NCBI RefSeq assembly: GCF_028288225.1
Contig: NZ_JAQBOC010000031.1
Span: 62,001 to 126,000, forward strand
Direction of reading: 5' to 3'
DNA from: Mucilaginibacter sp.
GTDB lineage: Bacteria; Bacteroidota; Bacteroidia; Sphingobacteriales; Sphingobacteriaceae
DNA: 64,000 bases
In this document: positions 54,594-62,776 of the stretch, piece after piece
Numbering within the stretch: position 1 is the stretch's first letter
Layout: each line of letters opens with the position of its first letter
Translations under genes and position numbers: made by a program
The notes under the pieces: model-generated
Told to the model about the DNA's origin: nothing
The model's input: only the letters and a program-made list of their open reading frames with translations
Databases searched by the model: none

Positions 54594-55055
54594 ATGGCAA
54601 CACTTAAAGAAGGCGATAAAGCCCCCGATTTTACCGCAAAAGATCAAAACGGAAAAACAGTTTCTTTATCAGATTTTAAAGGAAAGAACGTGATCCTTTA
54701 TTTTTACCCGAAGGATGACACACCGGGCTGCACTGCTGAGGCTTGCAGTTTCAGGGATAATTACCAATCAATGCTTGGCCAGGGTTTTGAAGTTATAGGA
54801 GTAAGCACTGATGATGAAAAATCGCATAAAAAGTTCGAAACCAAATACAGCCTGCCATTCCCGCTGATTGCCGATACCGATAAAAGCATCAATGACGCCT
54901 ACGGCGTTTGGGTTGAAAAAAACATGTATGGCAAAAAATATATGGGTACGGCCCGCAAAACATTTTTGATAAGTACGGATGGTACGATCACTAAAATAAT
55001 TGATAAGGTTGATACTAAGAATTCATCGCAGCAGGTGCTTGATCTGTTGCAGTAA
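54594..55055 (+). CDS. bcp: Peroxiredoxin, Bcp/PrxQ type
   Basis: 153 residues. [20 protein letters not shown] holds the peroxidatic Cys46 and the resolving Cys51 five residues on, the Bcp arrangement. [20 protein letters not shown] and [18 protein letters not shown] are typical. It reduces hydroperoxides with thioredoxin. It abuts the M23 gene and may be co-transcribed; the link is not obvious functionally. Confidence 0.93.
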   Translation: MATLKEGDKAPDFTAKDQNGKTVSLSDFKGKNVILYFYPKDDTPGCTAEACSFRDNYQSMLGQGFEVIGVSTDDEKSHKKFETKYSLPFPLIADTDKSINDAYGVWVEKNMYGKKYMGTARKTFLISTDGTITKIIDKVDTKNSSQQVLDLLQ

Positions 55056-55158
55056 TGGCGATAGGTTTTAAATCAACAGATATTTATATTTGAGAAAAGT
55101 ATTATTATTGTTCTATAATAATAAGCAGGAAAAAAGGATTTAAGTTTAATTATTATAC

Positions 55159-55713
55159 ATGCCAATAGAGGTTGACGACGCAGAGATCTTAAGCAAATTC
55201 CAGGATGAGAGAACCAGGAACGAGGCGTTTAACATACTGCTAAAAAAATATCAGCAGAAAATATACTGGCATATCCGCCGAATGGTGATAGATCATGATG
55301 ATGCCGATGACCTGGTGCAGGATGTTTTTATAAAGATCTGGAAAAACCTGGCCGGTTTTAGGAGCGATGCCCAGCTATATACCTGGATGTACCGGATAGC
55401 AACTAATGAATGCATTACTTTTTTGAATAAGAAAAAGCAAAAAAACAATGTATCGATTGATGATGTGGCTTATGAACTGGCGGATACTTTGGCTGATTCA
55501 ACTTATTTTGATGGCGACAAGGCGCAGCGTAAGTTGCAGGAAGCATTGTTAACCCTGCCCGAAAAGCAAAAGCTTGTGTTTAATATGAAATATTATGACG
55601 ACATGAAGTATGAAGAAATATCGCAGGTGCTGGGCACAAGTGTAGGGGCTTTAAAGGCATCATTTCACCTCGCAGTGAAAAAAATTGAGACATATTTACT
55701 TTCTAAAGATTAA
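55159..55713 (+). CDS. ECF-type RNA polymerase sigma factor
   Basis: 184 residues. Region 2 is DADDLVQDVFIKIWKNLAGF and SDAQLYTWMYRIATNECITF; region 4 is LPEKQKLVFNMKYYDDMKYE and EISQVLGTSVGALKASFHLA. Directs transcription under an unknown stress. It is the first gene of a three-gene unit with the anti-sigma-like and periplasmic proteins that follow within 60 bases. Confidence 0.94.
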   Translation: MPIEVDDAEILSKFQDERTRNEAFNILLKKYQQKIYWHIRRMVIDHDDADDLVQDVFIKIWKNLAGFRSDAQLYTWMYRIATNECITFLNKKKQKNNVSIDDVAYELADTLADSTYFDGDKAQRKLQEALLTLPEKQKLVFNMKYYDDMKYEEISQVLGTSVGALKASFHLAVKKIETYLLSKD

Positions 55714-55763
55714 TTAAAATAAATTTTAAACCTTTTGACATTTATTCCATCTATAACTAAGAT

Positions 55764-56501
55764 ATGAAGAGTGAAATGGAAAATAAAGATTGGCTTAATG
55801 AATATAGGTCACTTAAACAGATTAACCCTGCTAATCCGTTTACAGTGCCTGCCGGTTATTTTGACGACCTCGGAGATCGTATTGCAGCACTCAAAAATTT
55901 AGACGAATTAAAAAGCAAAGGATCTTTTGGAGATTTTACAGTTCCGGACAATTATTTTGAGGAACTTACCGGTAATATAGAAAGCAGGATAGCGGTTGAA
56001 AGTGTATTAAACACTACCGACCCGGGGTTTACAGTGCCTGATGGTTATTTTGATAGCCTGCAGCAGCAGATCAGGAGCCGCATATTGGTTGAAGAAGCTT
56101 TGGGGGAGCCTGCTGAACTTTTCACTGTTCCGGAGGGGTATTTTGATAAACTTAATAAAAAAATATTAAATAATACCGTTAACCAAAACGCTGCTAAAAG
56201 CAGGGGGATAATAAAAAGATTATATACGTCAACCGCTTTTAAATATGCCACTGCAGCATGTTTTGCATTAGCCTTAGGCGGTGGTATCTTGTTAAGTGAG
56301 CTTACAGGTTCGGTTGTTGAACATAAAAGTACTTTTTTGCATAAGGAGTTATCAAATGTTCCGGTAGATGATATTAAAAATTATTTGCAGTTAAATCTTG
56401 ATCCGTCAGATACACAGCAAACAGTAGTGTCTGAAGATGCAGCTATTGATGATGAGAGCTTAAAAAATGCATTACAGAATGACGTTAATAATGCACAGTA
56501 A
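55764..56501 (+). CDS. Putative anti-sigma factor with four FTVPxGYFxxL repeats
   Basis: 245 residues. Residues 26-36, 58-68, 89-99 and 120-130 carry the motif FTVPxxYFxxL (FTVPAGYFDDL; FTVPDNYFEEL; FTVPDGYFDSL; FTVPEGYFDKL), spaced about 31 residues. Each is followed by a helix. A single membrane helix lies at about 160-180 (YATAACFALALGGGILL), then a periplasmic acidic tail. The repeats would be in the cytosol and probably bind the sigma factor. Repeats of this kind are common in Bacteroidota, but their structure is not established here. Confidence 0.75.
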   Translation: MKSEMENKDWLNEYRSLKQINPANPFTVPAGYFDDLGDRIAALKNLDELKSKGSFGDFTVPDNYFEELTGNIESRIAVESVLNTTDPGFTVPDGYFDSLQQQIRSRILVEEALGEPAELFTVPEGYFDKLNKKILNNTVNQNAAKSRGIIKRLYTSTAFKYATAACFALALGGGILLSELTGSVVEHKSTFLHKELSNVPVDDIKNYLQLNLDPSDTQQTVVSEDAAIDDESLKNALQNDVNNAQ

Positions 56502-56510
56502 TTAATTTAA

Positions 56511-57008
56511 ATGGGTAAGCTGATCAGAACTGTTTTGGGTATATTAATTATAATGGCCATAAGCTATAACAGCTTTGGCCAGCAGCGTACGCTTGTGCCT
56601 GTGCAGCGTTATAATTCTGTCCAAAGGCCCGTTATACGAAGTGCTAAACCAAAAGGTATAAGAAAGATGCAAGCCGTTAAAGAAGGCTTTATAAGTCAGC
56701 AGTTAAGCCTTACCCAACAGGAGACGAAAGCGTTTTGGCCATTGTACCGTAAATACAACGAAGAACTTACTGCTGTAAGGATCCTTAAAAGAATAAACAA
56801 TTCAAGCGCCACGGCTGATGGCACCAAACAGGTTGATTTAGATTTAAAATACGAGTCGCAAATTGTAGACATAAAAAAACATTACAGGGATGAATTTTAT
56901 AAAATACTGCCTCCCGAAAAAGTAAGTATCCTTTACAAAAGCGAGCGTGAATTTAACGACGAAGTACTTAAGCAACTCACCGAACGTAGTGTTAGAGCGG
57001 GGGATTAG
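56511..57008 (+). CDS. Periplasmic helical protein downstream of ECF anti-sigma gene
   Basis: 165 residues. Signal peptide (LIRTVLGILIIMAISYNSFG) then a helical domain with ISQQLSLTQQETKAFWPLYR, KYNEELTAVRILKRI and HYRDEFYKILPPEKVSILYK. The LTxxExxxFWPxYxxY pattern resembles Spy/CpxP-like periplasmic sensor proteins seen after ECF anti-sigma genes. It may tune the anti-sigma by envelope stress. The role is inference from position. Confidence 0.65.
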   Translation: MGKLIRTVLGILIIMAISYNSFGQQRTLVPVQRYNSVQRPVIRSAKPKGIRKMQAVKEGFISQQLSLTQQETKAFWPLYRKYNEELTAVRILKRINNSSATADGTKQVDLDLKYESQIVDIKKHYRDEFYKILPPEKVSILYKSEREFNDEVLKQLTERSVRAGD

Positions 57009-57012
57009 TTTT

Positions 57013-57220
57013 AAGTCGATAGTCAATAGTCCATAGTGTATAGGCTGGATTGATCTGTAAATTTCTTCCTGATAGCAATAAAGACTGACTTTTGACTTAG
57101 AACTCAAGACTTGTTTTTTTAAGTCGATAATCCATAGTCGATAGCCTGGATGGCCCGTAAATTTCTTCCTGATAGCAATAAAGACTGACTTTTGACTTAG
57201 AACTCAAGACTAAAGACTTA
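57013..57220. repeat. Tandem duplication of a GTCGATAGTC word region
   Basis: Two units of about 108 bases start at 57013 and 57121. Both contain an identical 55-base block (57057-57111 and 57157-57211: GTAAATTTCTTCCTGATAGC to CTCAAGACT). The front parts differ slightly (AAGTCGATAGTCAATAGTCC against AAGTCGATAATCCATAGTCG). GTCCATAG-type words link it to 24984. It lies directly upstream of the aminotransferase gene. Confidence 0.85.
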
Positions 57221-57230
57221 TTTTTGCACT

Positions 57231-58418
57231 ATGCCCACTCTCCGACAACTTTTTCTTGCCAATAACGCCCAAACTACTGATTTTCCATTACTACTGGAGT
57301 TTGCGCGTGCCGAAGGTATTTATATGTACAATAAGGAAGGGAAGGCTTATATCGACCTGATATCAGGCATTGGAGTAAGCAACCTGGGCCATAGCAATCC
57401 TTATGTGGTTAATGCTATAAAAGAGCAGGTGGATAAGTACATGCACCTGATGGTATATGGCGAGTACGTACAAACCCCGCAGGTGCGCTTTGCCGAAAAG
57501 CTGGTTTCATTATTGCCGGCTCATTTGCAATCTGTTTATTTTACCAATTCAGGCGCCGAGGCTGTTGAAGGTGCGTTAAAGCTGGCCAAACGATATACCG
57601 GCAGGCACGAGGTTATTGCCTGCAATAACTCCTACCATGGCAGCACACACGGCGCATTAAGCGTAATGGGCAACGAAGAGTTTAAACAGGCTTATCGCCC
57701 TTTGCTGCCGGGAATTAGGTTTATCCGATTTAATAACCCCGAAGATCTTGAATTGATAACCGATAAAACGGCCTGTGTTATTATTGAAACAGTGCAGGGC
57801 GAGGCAGGCATCAGGGCGCCGGATGTAACTTATATGCAGGCATTGCGCAACCGTTGTGATGAAACAGGAACTTTGCTGATACTTGACGAGATCCAGGCCG
57901 CTCTTGGGCGCACCGCTAAACTATTTGCCTTTGAACATTTTGGGATAGAGCCGGATATTTTGTTGTTGGCTAAAGCACTGGGTGGGGGAATGCCTGTTGG
58001 CGCTTTTATTTCATCAAACAAAATAATGGGTGCTTTAAAGGAAAATCCAATCCTGGGGCATATAACCACTTTTGGCGGGCACCCGGTATGCTGTGCCGCA
58101 GGACTTGCAGCACTTGAAGTTTTGCTGAGCGAAAATTTAATTGCCGGCGTTGCTGAAAAAGAAACCTTATTTAAAAAACTATTGATCCATCCCGCAATAA
58201 AGGAACTACGCGGCAAGGGACTGATGCTGGCTGCCGAATTTGAAAGCTTCGATCTGAATAAAAAAATTATTGACCGGTGTATTGAAAACGGCGTAATTAC
58301 CGACTGGTTTTTACATTGCAGCAACTCCATGCGCATAGCGCCGCCATTGATAATTACCAATGAAGAAATTGAAAAAGCTTGCGGGGTAATTTTGGAGGCG
58401 ATAGAATTTTATTGCTAA
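57231..58418 (+). CDS. Class III PLP-dependent aminotransferase
   Basis: 395 residues of the acetylornithine/ornithine aminotransferase fold. YFTNSGAEAVEGALKLAKRY is the phosphate-binding region; LLILDEIQAALGRTAKLFAF gives the cofactor Asp; LLLAKALGGGMPVGAFISS carries the PLP lysine; GHITTFGGHPVCCAAGLAAL closes the site. Named in databases mostly as an aspartate aminotransferase family protein; the actual amino donor (ornithine, acetylornithine or other) cannot be told. Tandem repeats of about 200 bases precede it. Confidence 0.9.
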   Translation: MPTLRQLFLANNAQTTDFPLLLEFARAEGIYMYNKEGKAYIDLISGIGVSNLGHSNPYVVNAIKEQVDKYMHLMVYGEYVQTPQVRFAEKLVSLLPAHLQSVYFTNSGAEAVEGALKLAKRYTGRHEVIACNNSYHGSTHGALSVMGNEEFKQAYRPLLPGIRFIRFNNPEDLELITDKTACVIIETVQGEAGIRAPDVTYMQALRNRCDETGTLLILDEIQAALGRTAKLFAFEHFGIEPDILLLAKALGGGMPVGAFISSNKIMGALKENPILGHITTFGGHPVCCAAGLAALEVLLSENLIAGVAEKETLFKKLLIHPAIKELRGKGLMLAAEFESFDLNKKIIDRCIENGVITDWFLHCSNSMRIAPPLIITNEEIEKACGVILEAIEFYC

Positions 58419-58773
58419 AAAAATTTGATAAAGTATATCCTAATCAGCACAGGATTTACTGACAAAATCGTATATTGGCATATATCCTTTCAAAAACTAT
58501 TGATACAATATAATCCTGGCAATAAATATCAGGATTGGAAACTCTTCCTTTTCTGTAAATGCCAATCGTAATAAGTGGCCAATGTTATTACGTTTCCTAA
58601 ATTATAGTTATAGTTAAATCGGTATAGTTTATGATAACTATATAAAATAAGCGCGTAAATGGCCATTTCAAGGTCATAAACATGGATTATTGATCATTGT
58701 TGCATACTTTTTTGGTCACCGGATTGAACAATTAATTAAAATCAGGGTTATTAAATTACATTGTTAATAGAAA
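58419..58773 (+). promoter_or_regulatory. Long leader of the glycosyltransferase operon
   Basis: 355 bases, AT-rich. A short inverted repeat AATCCTG/CAGGATT lies at 58512-58518 / 58530-58536, and TATAGTTAT/ATAACTATA (9 of 9) at 58603-58611 / 58634-58642. No ORF. It probably carries the promoter and an operator for the operon starting at 58774; the factor is unknown. Confidence 0.5.
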
Positions 58774-61059
58774 ATGAAAATAGCATATATCTCAACTTAC
58801 CCACCCCGCGAATGCGGAATAGCAACATTTAACCAAAATTTAATGTGCGCCATAAACGCAAATTTTCCCGAAATGAAATCATTGTTGAACGGCGGCTTTG
58901 TTGTAGCCTTAAATGATTCTGAAAATATACAGGAATATGAATACCCGGAGGAGGTAAAATATGTTATCAGGCAAAATCATCAAAAGGATTATATCCGCGC
59001 AGCTAATTATATAAATACCAGCAATGCTGATGTTTGTATAATGGAGCACGAGTTTGGAATTTATGGCGGCGAAAGCGGCATTTACATCCTGCCCCTGTTA
59101 AACAGGCTCGAAAAACCTTTAATATCTATTTTACATACTATTTTAAAAGATCCCAGCTACGTACAGCGCATTATTATCCGCGAAATAGCTGAACAGTCAT
59201 CAAAAATAATAGTGATGAGCAAACGGGCGGTGGAGTTTTTAACCACCGTTTATGATGTGCCTGCCGATAAGATCCAGATAATTGAACATGGTGTTCCGGA
59301 TGTTGAAGCATCAGAAGATAATCCTGTTAAAAACTTAACCGTGTTTAAAAACCATAGGGTACTGCTTACTTTTGGTTTAATTAGCCGCAATAAAGGCTTG
59401 GAAACTGTTGTAAGGGCATTGCCTAAAATAGTTGAAAACCATCCGGATGTAATGTATGTGGTATTGGGGAATACACACCCGGGGGTAATTAAAAGCTCAG
59501 GAGAAGAATACAGGGATCATTTAAAAACGCTGGCCGCACAACTAAATGTATCAAAGCATCTTTGCTTTATAAATAAGTTTGTATCAGAGCAAGAACTGGT
59601 AGATTACCTTTCGGCAACGGATATTTATGTGACCCCATATTTAAATGAGGCACAAATAACCAGTGGCACCTTATCATACGCAGTAGGCGCCGGCGCTGCC
59701 GTTGTTTCAACCCCTTACTGGCATGCAACCGAACTTTTAGCTAATAACCGGGGGCGTTTGTTTGATTTTAAGAATGCTGATGCACTTGCCGAAAACGTAA
59801 TTGAACTGTTAGACCAGGAGCGCTTACTGAATGAATTAAAGGAAAACGCTTATGAATATGGCCTGCACTTACGCTGGCCGGTTATAGGTGCCGAATTTAT
59901 AAAGGCGGCGCAGGAATCATGCACTAACCATGATTTTAGCGACAAAATATTAAAGAACAGCATTGTTGACCCTGAAATAATGCCAAAATTCAGCCTTGCG
60001 CATGTATTACGGTTAACTGACGATACCGGGATAGTTCAGCATGCAAAATATGGGATCCCTAATTTGAAAGAAGGTTATTGCCTGGATGATAATGCGCGCG
60101 CATTAATTATGGCTTTAATGGCCTATCAGCGCAGTAAAAGCAAGGAAGCATCTGAGCTTTTACCTATCTACCTAAGCTATATTCACTATATGCAAACGGA
60201 AGATGGTAACTTCCGCAATTTTTTAAGTTTTGACCGCAGGTACCTTGACGAGGTTGGTTCTGAAGATTCGTTTGGCCGCACCATTTGGGCCTTAGGTTAT
60301 TTAATAGGATGTTCTTCCAGTAATTCGTACCGTGAATTTGCCAGGGAAATTTTTCACAAATCGTTCCCTCATTTTAAGGCTTTAAAATATTTAAGAGGGA
60401 TGGCTAATACAATAATTGGTATCAGCCTGTATTTGAAAGTTTTCCCGGGTGATGAAGGCATGCTTAATGAGATGGTTAATTTAACCAAACCATTGATGGA
60501 AGCCTTTGAATACCACCAATCGGAAGACTGGCAGTGGTTTGAAGAAAAAATGACCTATGACAATGCTATATTACCGCTGGCGTTGCTGCACTCGTGCGAA
60601 ATAACCGGGAATGAAAAAGTTAAGCAGGTTGCATTAAAAACCATGGAATTTTTAGATAAGCTTACGCTTGCAAACGGATATTTAAGCCCGGTTGGTAACG
60701 ATGGCTGGTATCACAAAGAGGGCACTTTCCCTCCGTTTGACCAGCAGGCCATTGAAACCATGGCTATGGTGCTGATGCATTTCCAGGCCTATACTAATTT
60801 CCGCAAACCGCAATATATTGAAAAGATGTTTTTATGCTATAAATGGTTCCTGGGTGAAAACACTTTAAGGGCACCACTTTATGACCATGAAACCAAGGGC
60901 TGCTGCGATGGATTGCTGCCAACGGGTATAAACCGTAATCAGGGCGCCGAGAGCACGCTTGCCTACTTGATATCGCACCTTACAGTTTTAAAAGCATTTG
61001 AGCTTGAATACGAGTATAATAAAATTGGGCAGTATGCGTCGTCGTCATTGTCGTTTTAA
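58774..61059 (+). CDS. GT4 glycosyltransferase fused to a helical toroid domain
   Basis: 761 residues. The N-terminal 390 form a GT-B glycosyltransferase: MKIAYISTYPPRECGIATFN, VCIMEHEFGIYGGESGIY, VLLTFGLISRNKGLETVVRA, EEQELVDYL-like sugar-nucleotide region and DIYVTPYLNEAQITSGTLSY. The C-terminal 370 are helical with W and Y-rich repeats, like an alpha/alpha-toroid hydrolase (KYGIPNLKEGYCLDDNARAL; DGWYHKEGTFPPFDQQAIET). The substrate could be a mannose-containing glycan, given the GH130 neighbour. The next GT begins at the base after its stop. Confidence 0.85.
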   Translation: MKIAYISTYPPRECGIATFNQNLMCAINANFPEMKSLLNGGFVVALNDSENIQEYEYPEEVKYVIRQNHQKDYIRAANYINTSNADVCIMEHEFGIYGGESGIYILPLLNRLEKPLISILHTILKDPSYVQRIIIREIAEQSSKIIVMSKRAVEFLTTVYDVPADKIQIIEHGVPDVEASEDNPVKNLTVFKNHRVLLTFGLISRNKGLETVVRALPKIVENHPDVMYVVLGNTHPGVIKSSGEEYRDHLKTLAAQLNVSKHLCFINKFVSEQELVDYLSATDIYVTPYLNEAQITSGTLSYAVGAGAAVVSTPYWHATELLANNRGRLFDFKNADALAENVIELLDQERLLNELKENAYEYGLHLRWPVIGAEFIKAAQESCTNHDFSDKILKNSIVDPEIMPKFSLAHVLRLTDDTGIVQHAKYGIPNLKEGYCLDDNARALIMALMAYQRSKSKEASELLPIYLSYIHYMQTEDGNFRNFLSFDRRYLDEVGSEDSFGRTIWALGYLIGCSSSNSYREFAREIFHKSFPHFKALKYLRGMANTIIGISLYLKVFPGDEGMLNEMVNLTKPLMEAFEYHQSEDWQWFEEKMTYDNAILPLALLHSCEITGNEKVKQVALKTMEFLDKLTLANGYLSPVGNDGWYHKEGTFPPFDQQAIETMAMVLMHFQAYTNFRKPQYIEKMFLCYKWFLGENTLRAPLYDHETKGCCDGLLPTGINRNQGAESTLAYLISHLTVLKAFELEYEYNKIGQYASSSLSF

Positions 61060-62067
61060 ATGAAGGTCGCAATATTATCATCCGTTGCCTGGCGCACGCC
61101 GCCAAGGCATTATGGCCCGTGGGAACAGGTAACATCAAACATTGCTGAAGGGCTGGTAAAGCTTGGAATAGAGGTTTCGCTATTTGCTACCGGCGATTCT
61201 ATCACCAAAGGTAAACTCTATTCAGTTTGCTATACCGGTTATGAAGAAGACCGTAACCAGGACACAAAGGTTTTGGAGTGCCTGCACATCAGTAACCTTA
61301 TGGAGCGGGCAGCAGAGTTTGATATTATCCATAATAATTTTGACTTTTTGCCGCTTACCTATTCCGGTTTAATTAAAACACCGGTTATTACTACCATACA
61401 TGGCTTTTCATCGCCCAGGATAATCCCGGTTTACAAAAAATATAATTCGGCAGGGCATTATGTGTCCATCAGTAATTCTGACCGCAGCCCTGAGCTGGAT
61501 TACCTGGCAACCGTTTACAATGGATTGAATGCAGATCTGTTTCAGTTTAATGATACACCCGAAGATTACCTGTTATATTTTGGCAGGATCCATCATGATA
61601 AGGGTACTGCCGAAGCAATAGAGATTGCCAAAAAAAGTAAAAGAAAATTGCTGATAGCGGGTTTAATACAGGATAAAAACTATTTTAAAGAAAGAATTGA
61701 GCCGCAATTAGGCCCCGATATTGAATATATTGGCAATGCCGAGCCTGCAAAAAGGAATACATTATTGCGAAATGCTTATGCCTTACTGCATCCCATAAAT
61801 TTTAACGAGCCATTTGGAATGAGCGTGGCCGAAGCCATGCTTTGCGGTACACCGGTAATAGCATTTAATAAAGGTTCGATGCCTGAATTGATAAAACCGG
61901 AAAAGACCGGATTTTTAGTTAATAATATTGAGGAAGCTGTGGAAGCTACAAAAAAGGTGAAAAATATAAACCGCCAGAATTGCCGCGAATGGTCCGAATC
62001 GCAATTTTCTTGCGATAAGATGGTGGGGGATTATTTTGAGCTTTATAAACGGATCTTAAATAAATAA
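61060..62067 (+). CDS. GT4-family glycosyltransferase
   Basis: 335 residues. Starts MKVAILSSVAWRTPPRHYGP, with WEQVTSNIAEGLVKLGIEVS; DYLLYFGRIHHDKGTAEAIE is the second-domain start, HPINFNEPFGMSVAEAMLCG is the donor-binding E-x7-E motif region. It acts on the same transcript as the larger GT. Donor sugar unknown; GH130 mannoside enzymes lie just beyond. Confidence 0.92.
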   Translation: MKVAILSSVAWRTPPRHYGPWEQVTSNIAEGLVKLGIEVSLFATGDSITKGKLYSVCYTGYEEDRNQDTKVLECLHISNLMERAAEFDIIHNNFDFLPLTYSGLIKTPVITTIHGFSSPRIIPVYKKYNSAGHYVSISNSDRSPELDYLATVYNGLNADLFQFNDTPEDYLLYFGRIHHDKGTAEAIEIAKKSKRKLLIAGLIQDKNYFKERIEPQLGPDIEYIGNAEPAKRNTLLRNAYALLHPINFNEPFGMSVAEAMLCGTPVIAFNKGSMPELIKPEKTGFLVNNIEEAVEATKKVKNINRQNCREWSESQFSCDKMVGDYFELYKRILNK

Positions 62068-62086
62068 AACACTGCTGCAACTACTG

Positions 62087-62518
62087 TTAAGCACTTTTCG
62101 CATCCGGATCGGGCGAAACATTAGCCATGTGTGGTTCGATGTTTTCTGTTGATGTGTTTGCCAGATCAGGTTGATGATCATAATTTATTAAAGGCCGCAA
62201 TTTAGTTTCTGAAGAGCCAGGATATGCATTTTCAATGATTTCTTCCTGGTGATACGGTTGAATTTCTGCTTCACGGGCATAACTATAGCCAAGTCTTTTA
62301 TTTTCTTCCTCAATAAAAGTAAATAAATCACCCAGGCAAGAATGCACTGCCTGTAAAAATTTATAACTGGTTGATGTGAGACATTTTCCGGTATCATCCG
62401 GCCCTTTTCCCGGCTCACAAAAATTAAGCTTGGTAATTATACCATTAATCAGCTCAACCTCAAATTTTCCTTCATTGTGCCAGGTCAAGTTGTTTTTTAT
62501 TTCCCTAAAATGATCCAT
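62087..62518 (-). CDS. Small protein of unknown function
   Basis: About 143 residues from ATG 62518 (MDHFREIKNNLTWHNEGKFE). A basic-acidic middle (CEPGKGPDDTGKCLTSTSYK; LQAVHSCLGDLFTFIEEENK) is followed by a low-complexity C-terminus with Glu, Pro and Asn (AEIQPYHQEEIIENAYPGSS) that looks disordered. Two Cys pairs may bind metal. No family recognised. It lies on the opposite strand to the GT genes and in line with the GH130 gene. Confidence 0.5.
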   Translation of the reverse strand: MDHFREIKNNLTWHNEGKFEVELINGIITKLNFCEPGKGPDDTGKCLTSTSYKFLQAVHSCLGDLFTFIEEENKRLGYSYAREAEIQPYHQEEIIENAYPGSSETKLRPLINYDHQPDLANTSTENIEPHMANVSPDPDAKSA

Positions 62519-62745
62519 TGCCTTAATAATTATTTTTTCATATAATATTTGTAACAAGCATATTATTAACTTAATAACAGCTTATTATTATGTACAATGG
62601 CTATGCCAAAATTTTCTTTTTTAATAAAAGTGGCAAATAATATCAAAAGGGCATCTGCTAGCCTGTAAAGTGTTAAAAAGCTACTAAAGGTGTATACTAA
62701 ATTGGAATTTTGTGCAGTAGTTTTAATAATTGATTTTACTTTTTA

Positions 62746-62757
62746 GTACATATGTAC
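62746..62757. promoter_or_regulatory. Perfect 12-base palindrome
   Basis: GTACATATGTAC lies between the GH130 gene end and the small gene read leftwards, 228 bases before that gene's start. It is symmetric over 12 bases and its outer TTT/AAA partly extend the symmetry. It could be an operator or a chance palindrome. Confidence 0.3.
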
Positions 62758-62776
62758 AAAGGCTAATAAATCAATC

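Noticed and set aside
62746..62757. Palindrome as a phage attachment site
   Set aside because: No integrase, tRNA or second copy is present, so a chance palindrome or operator is more likely.
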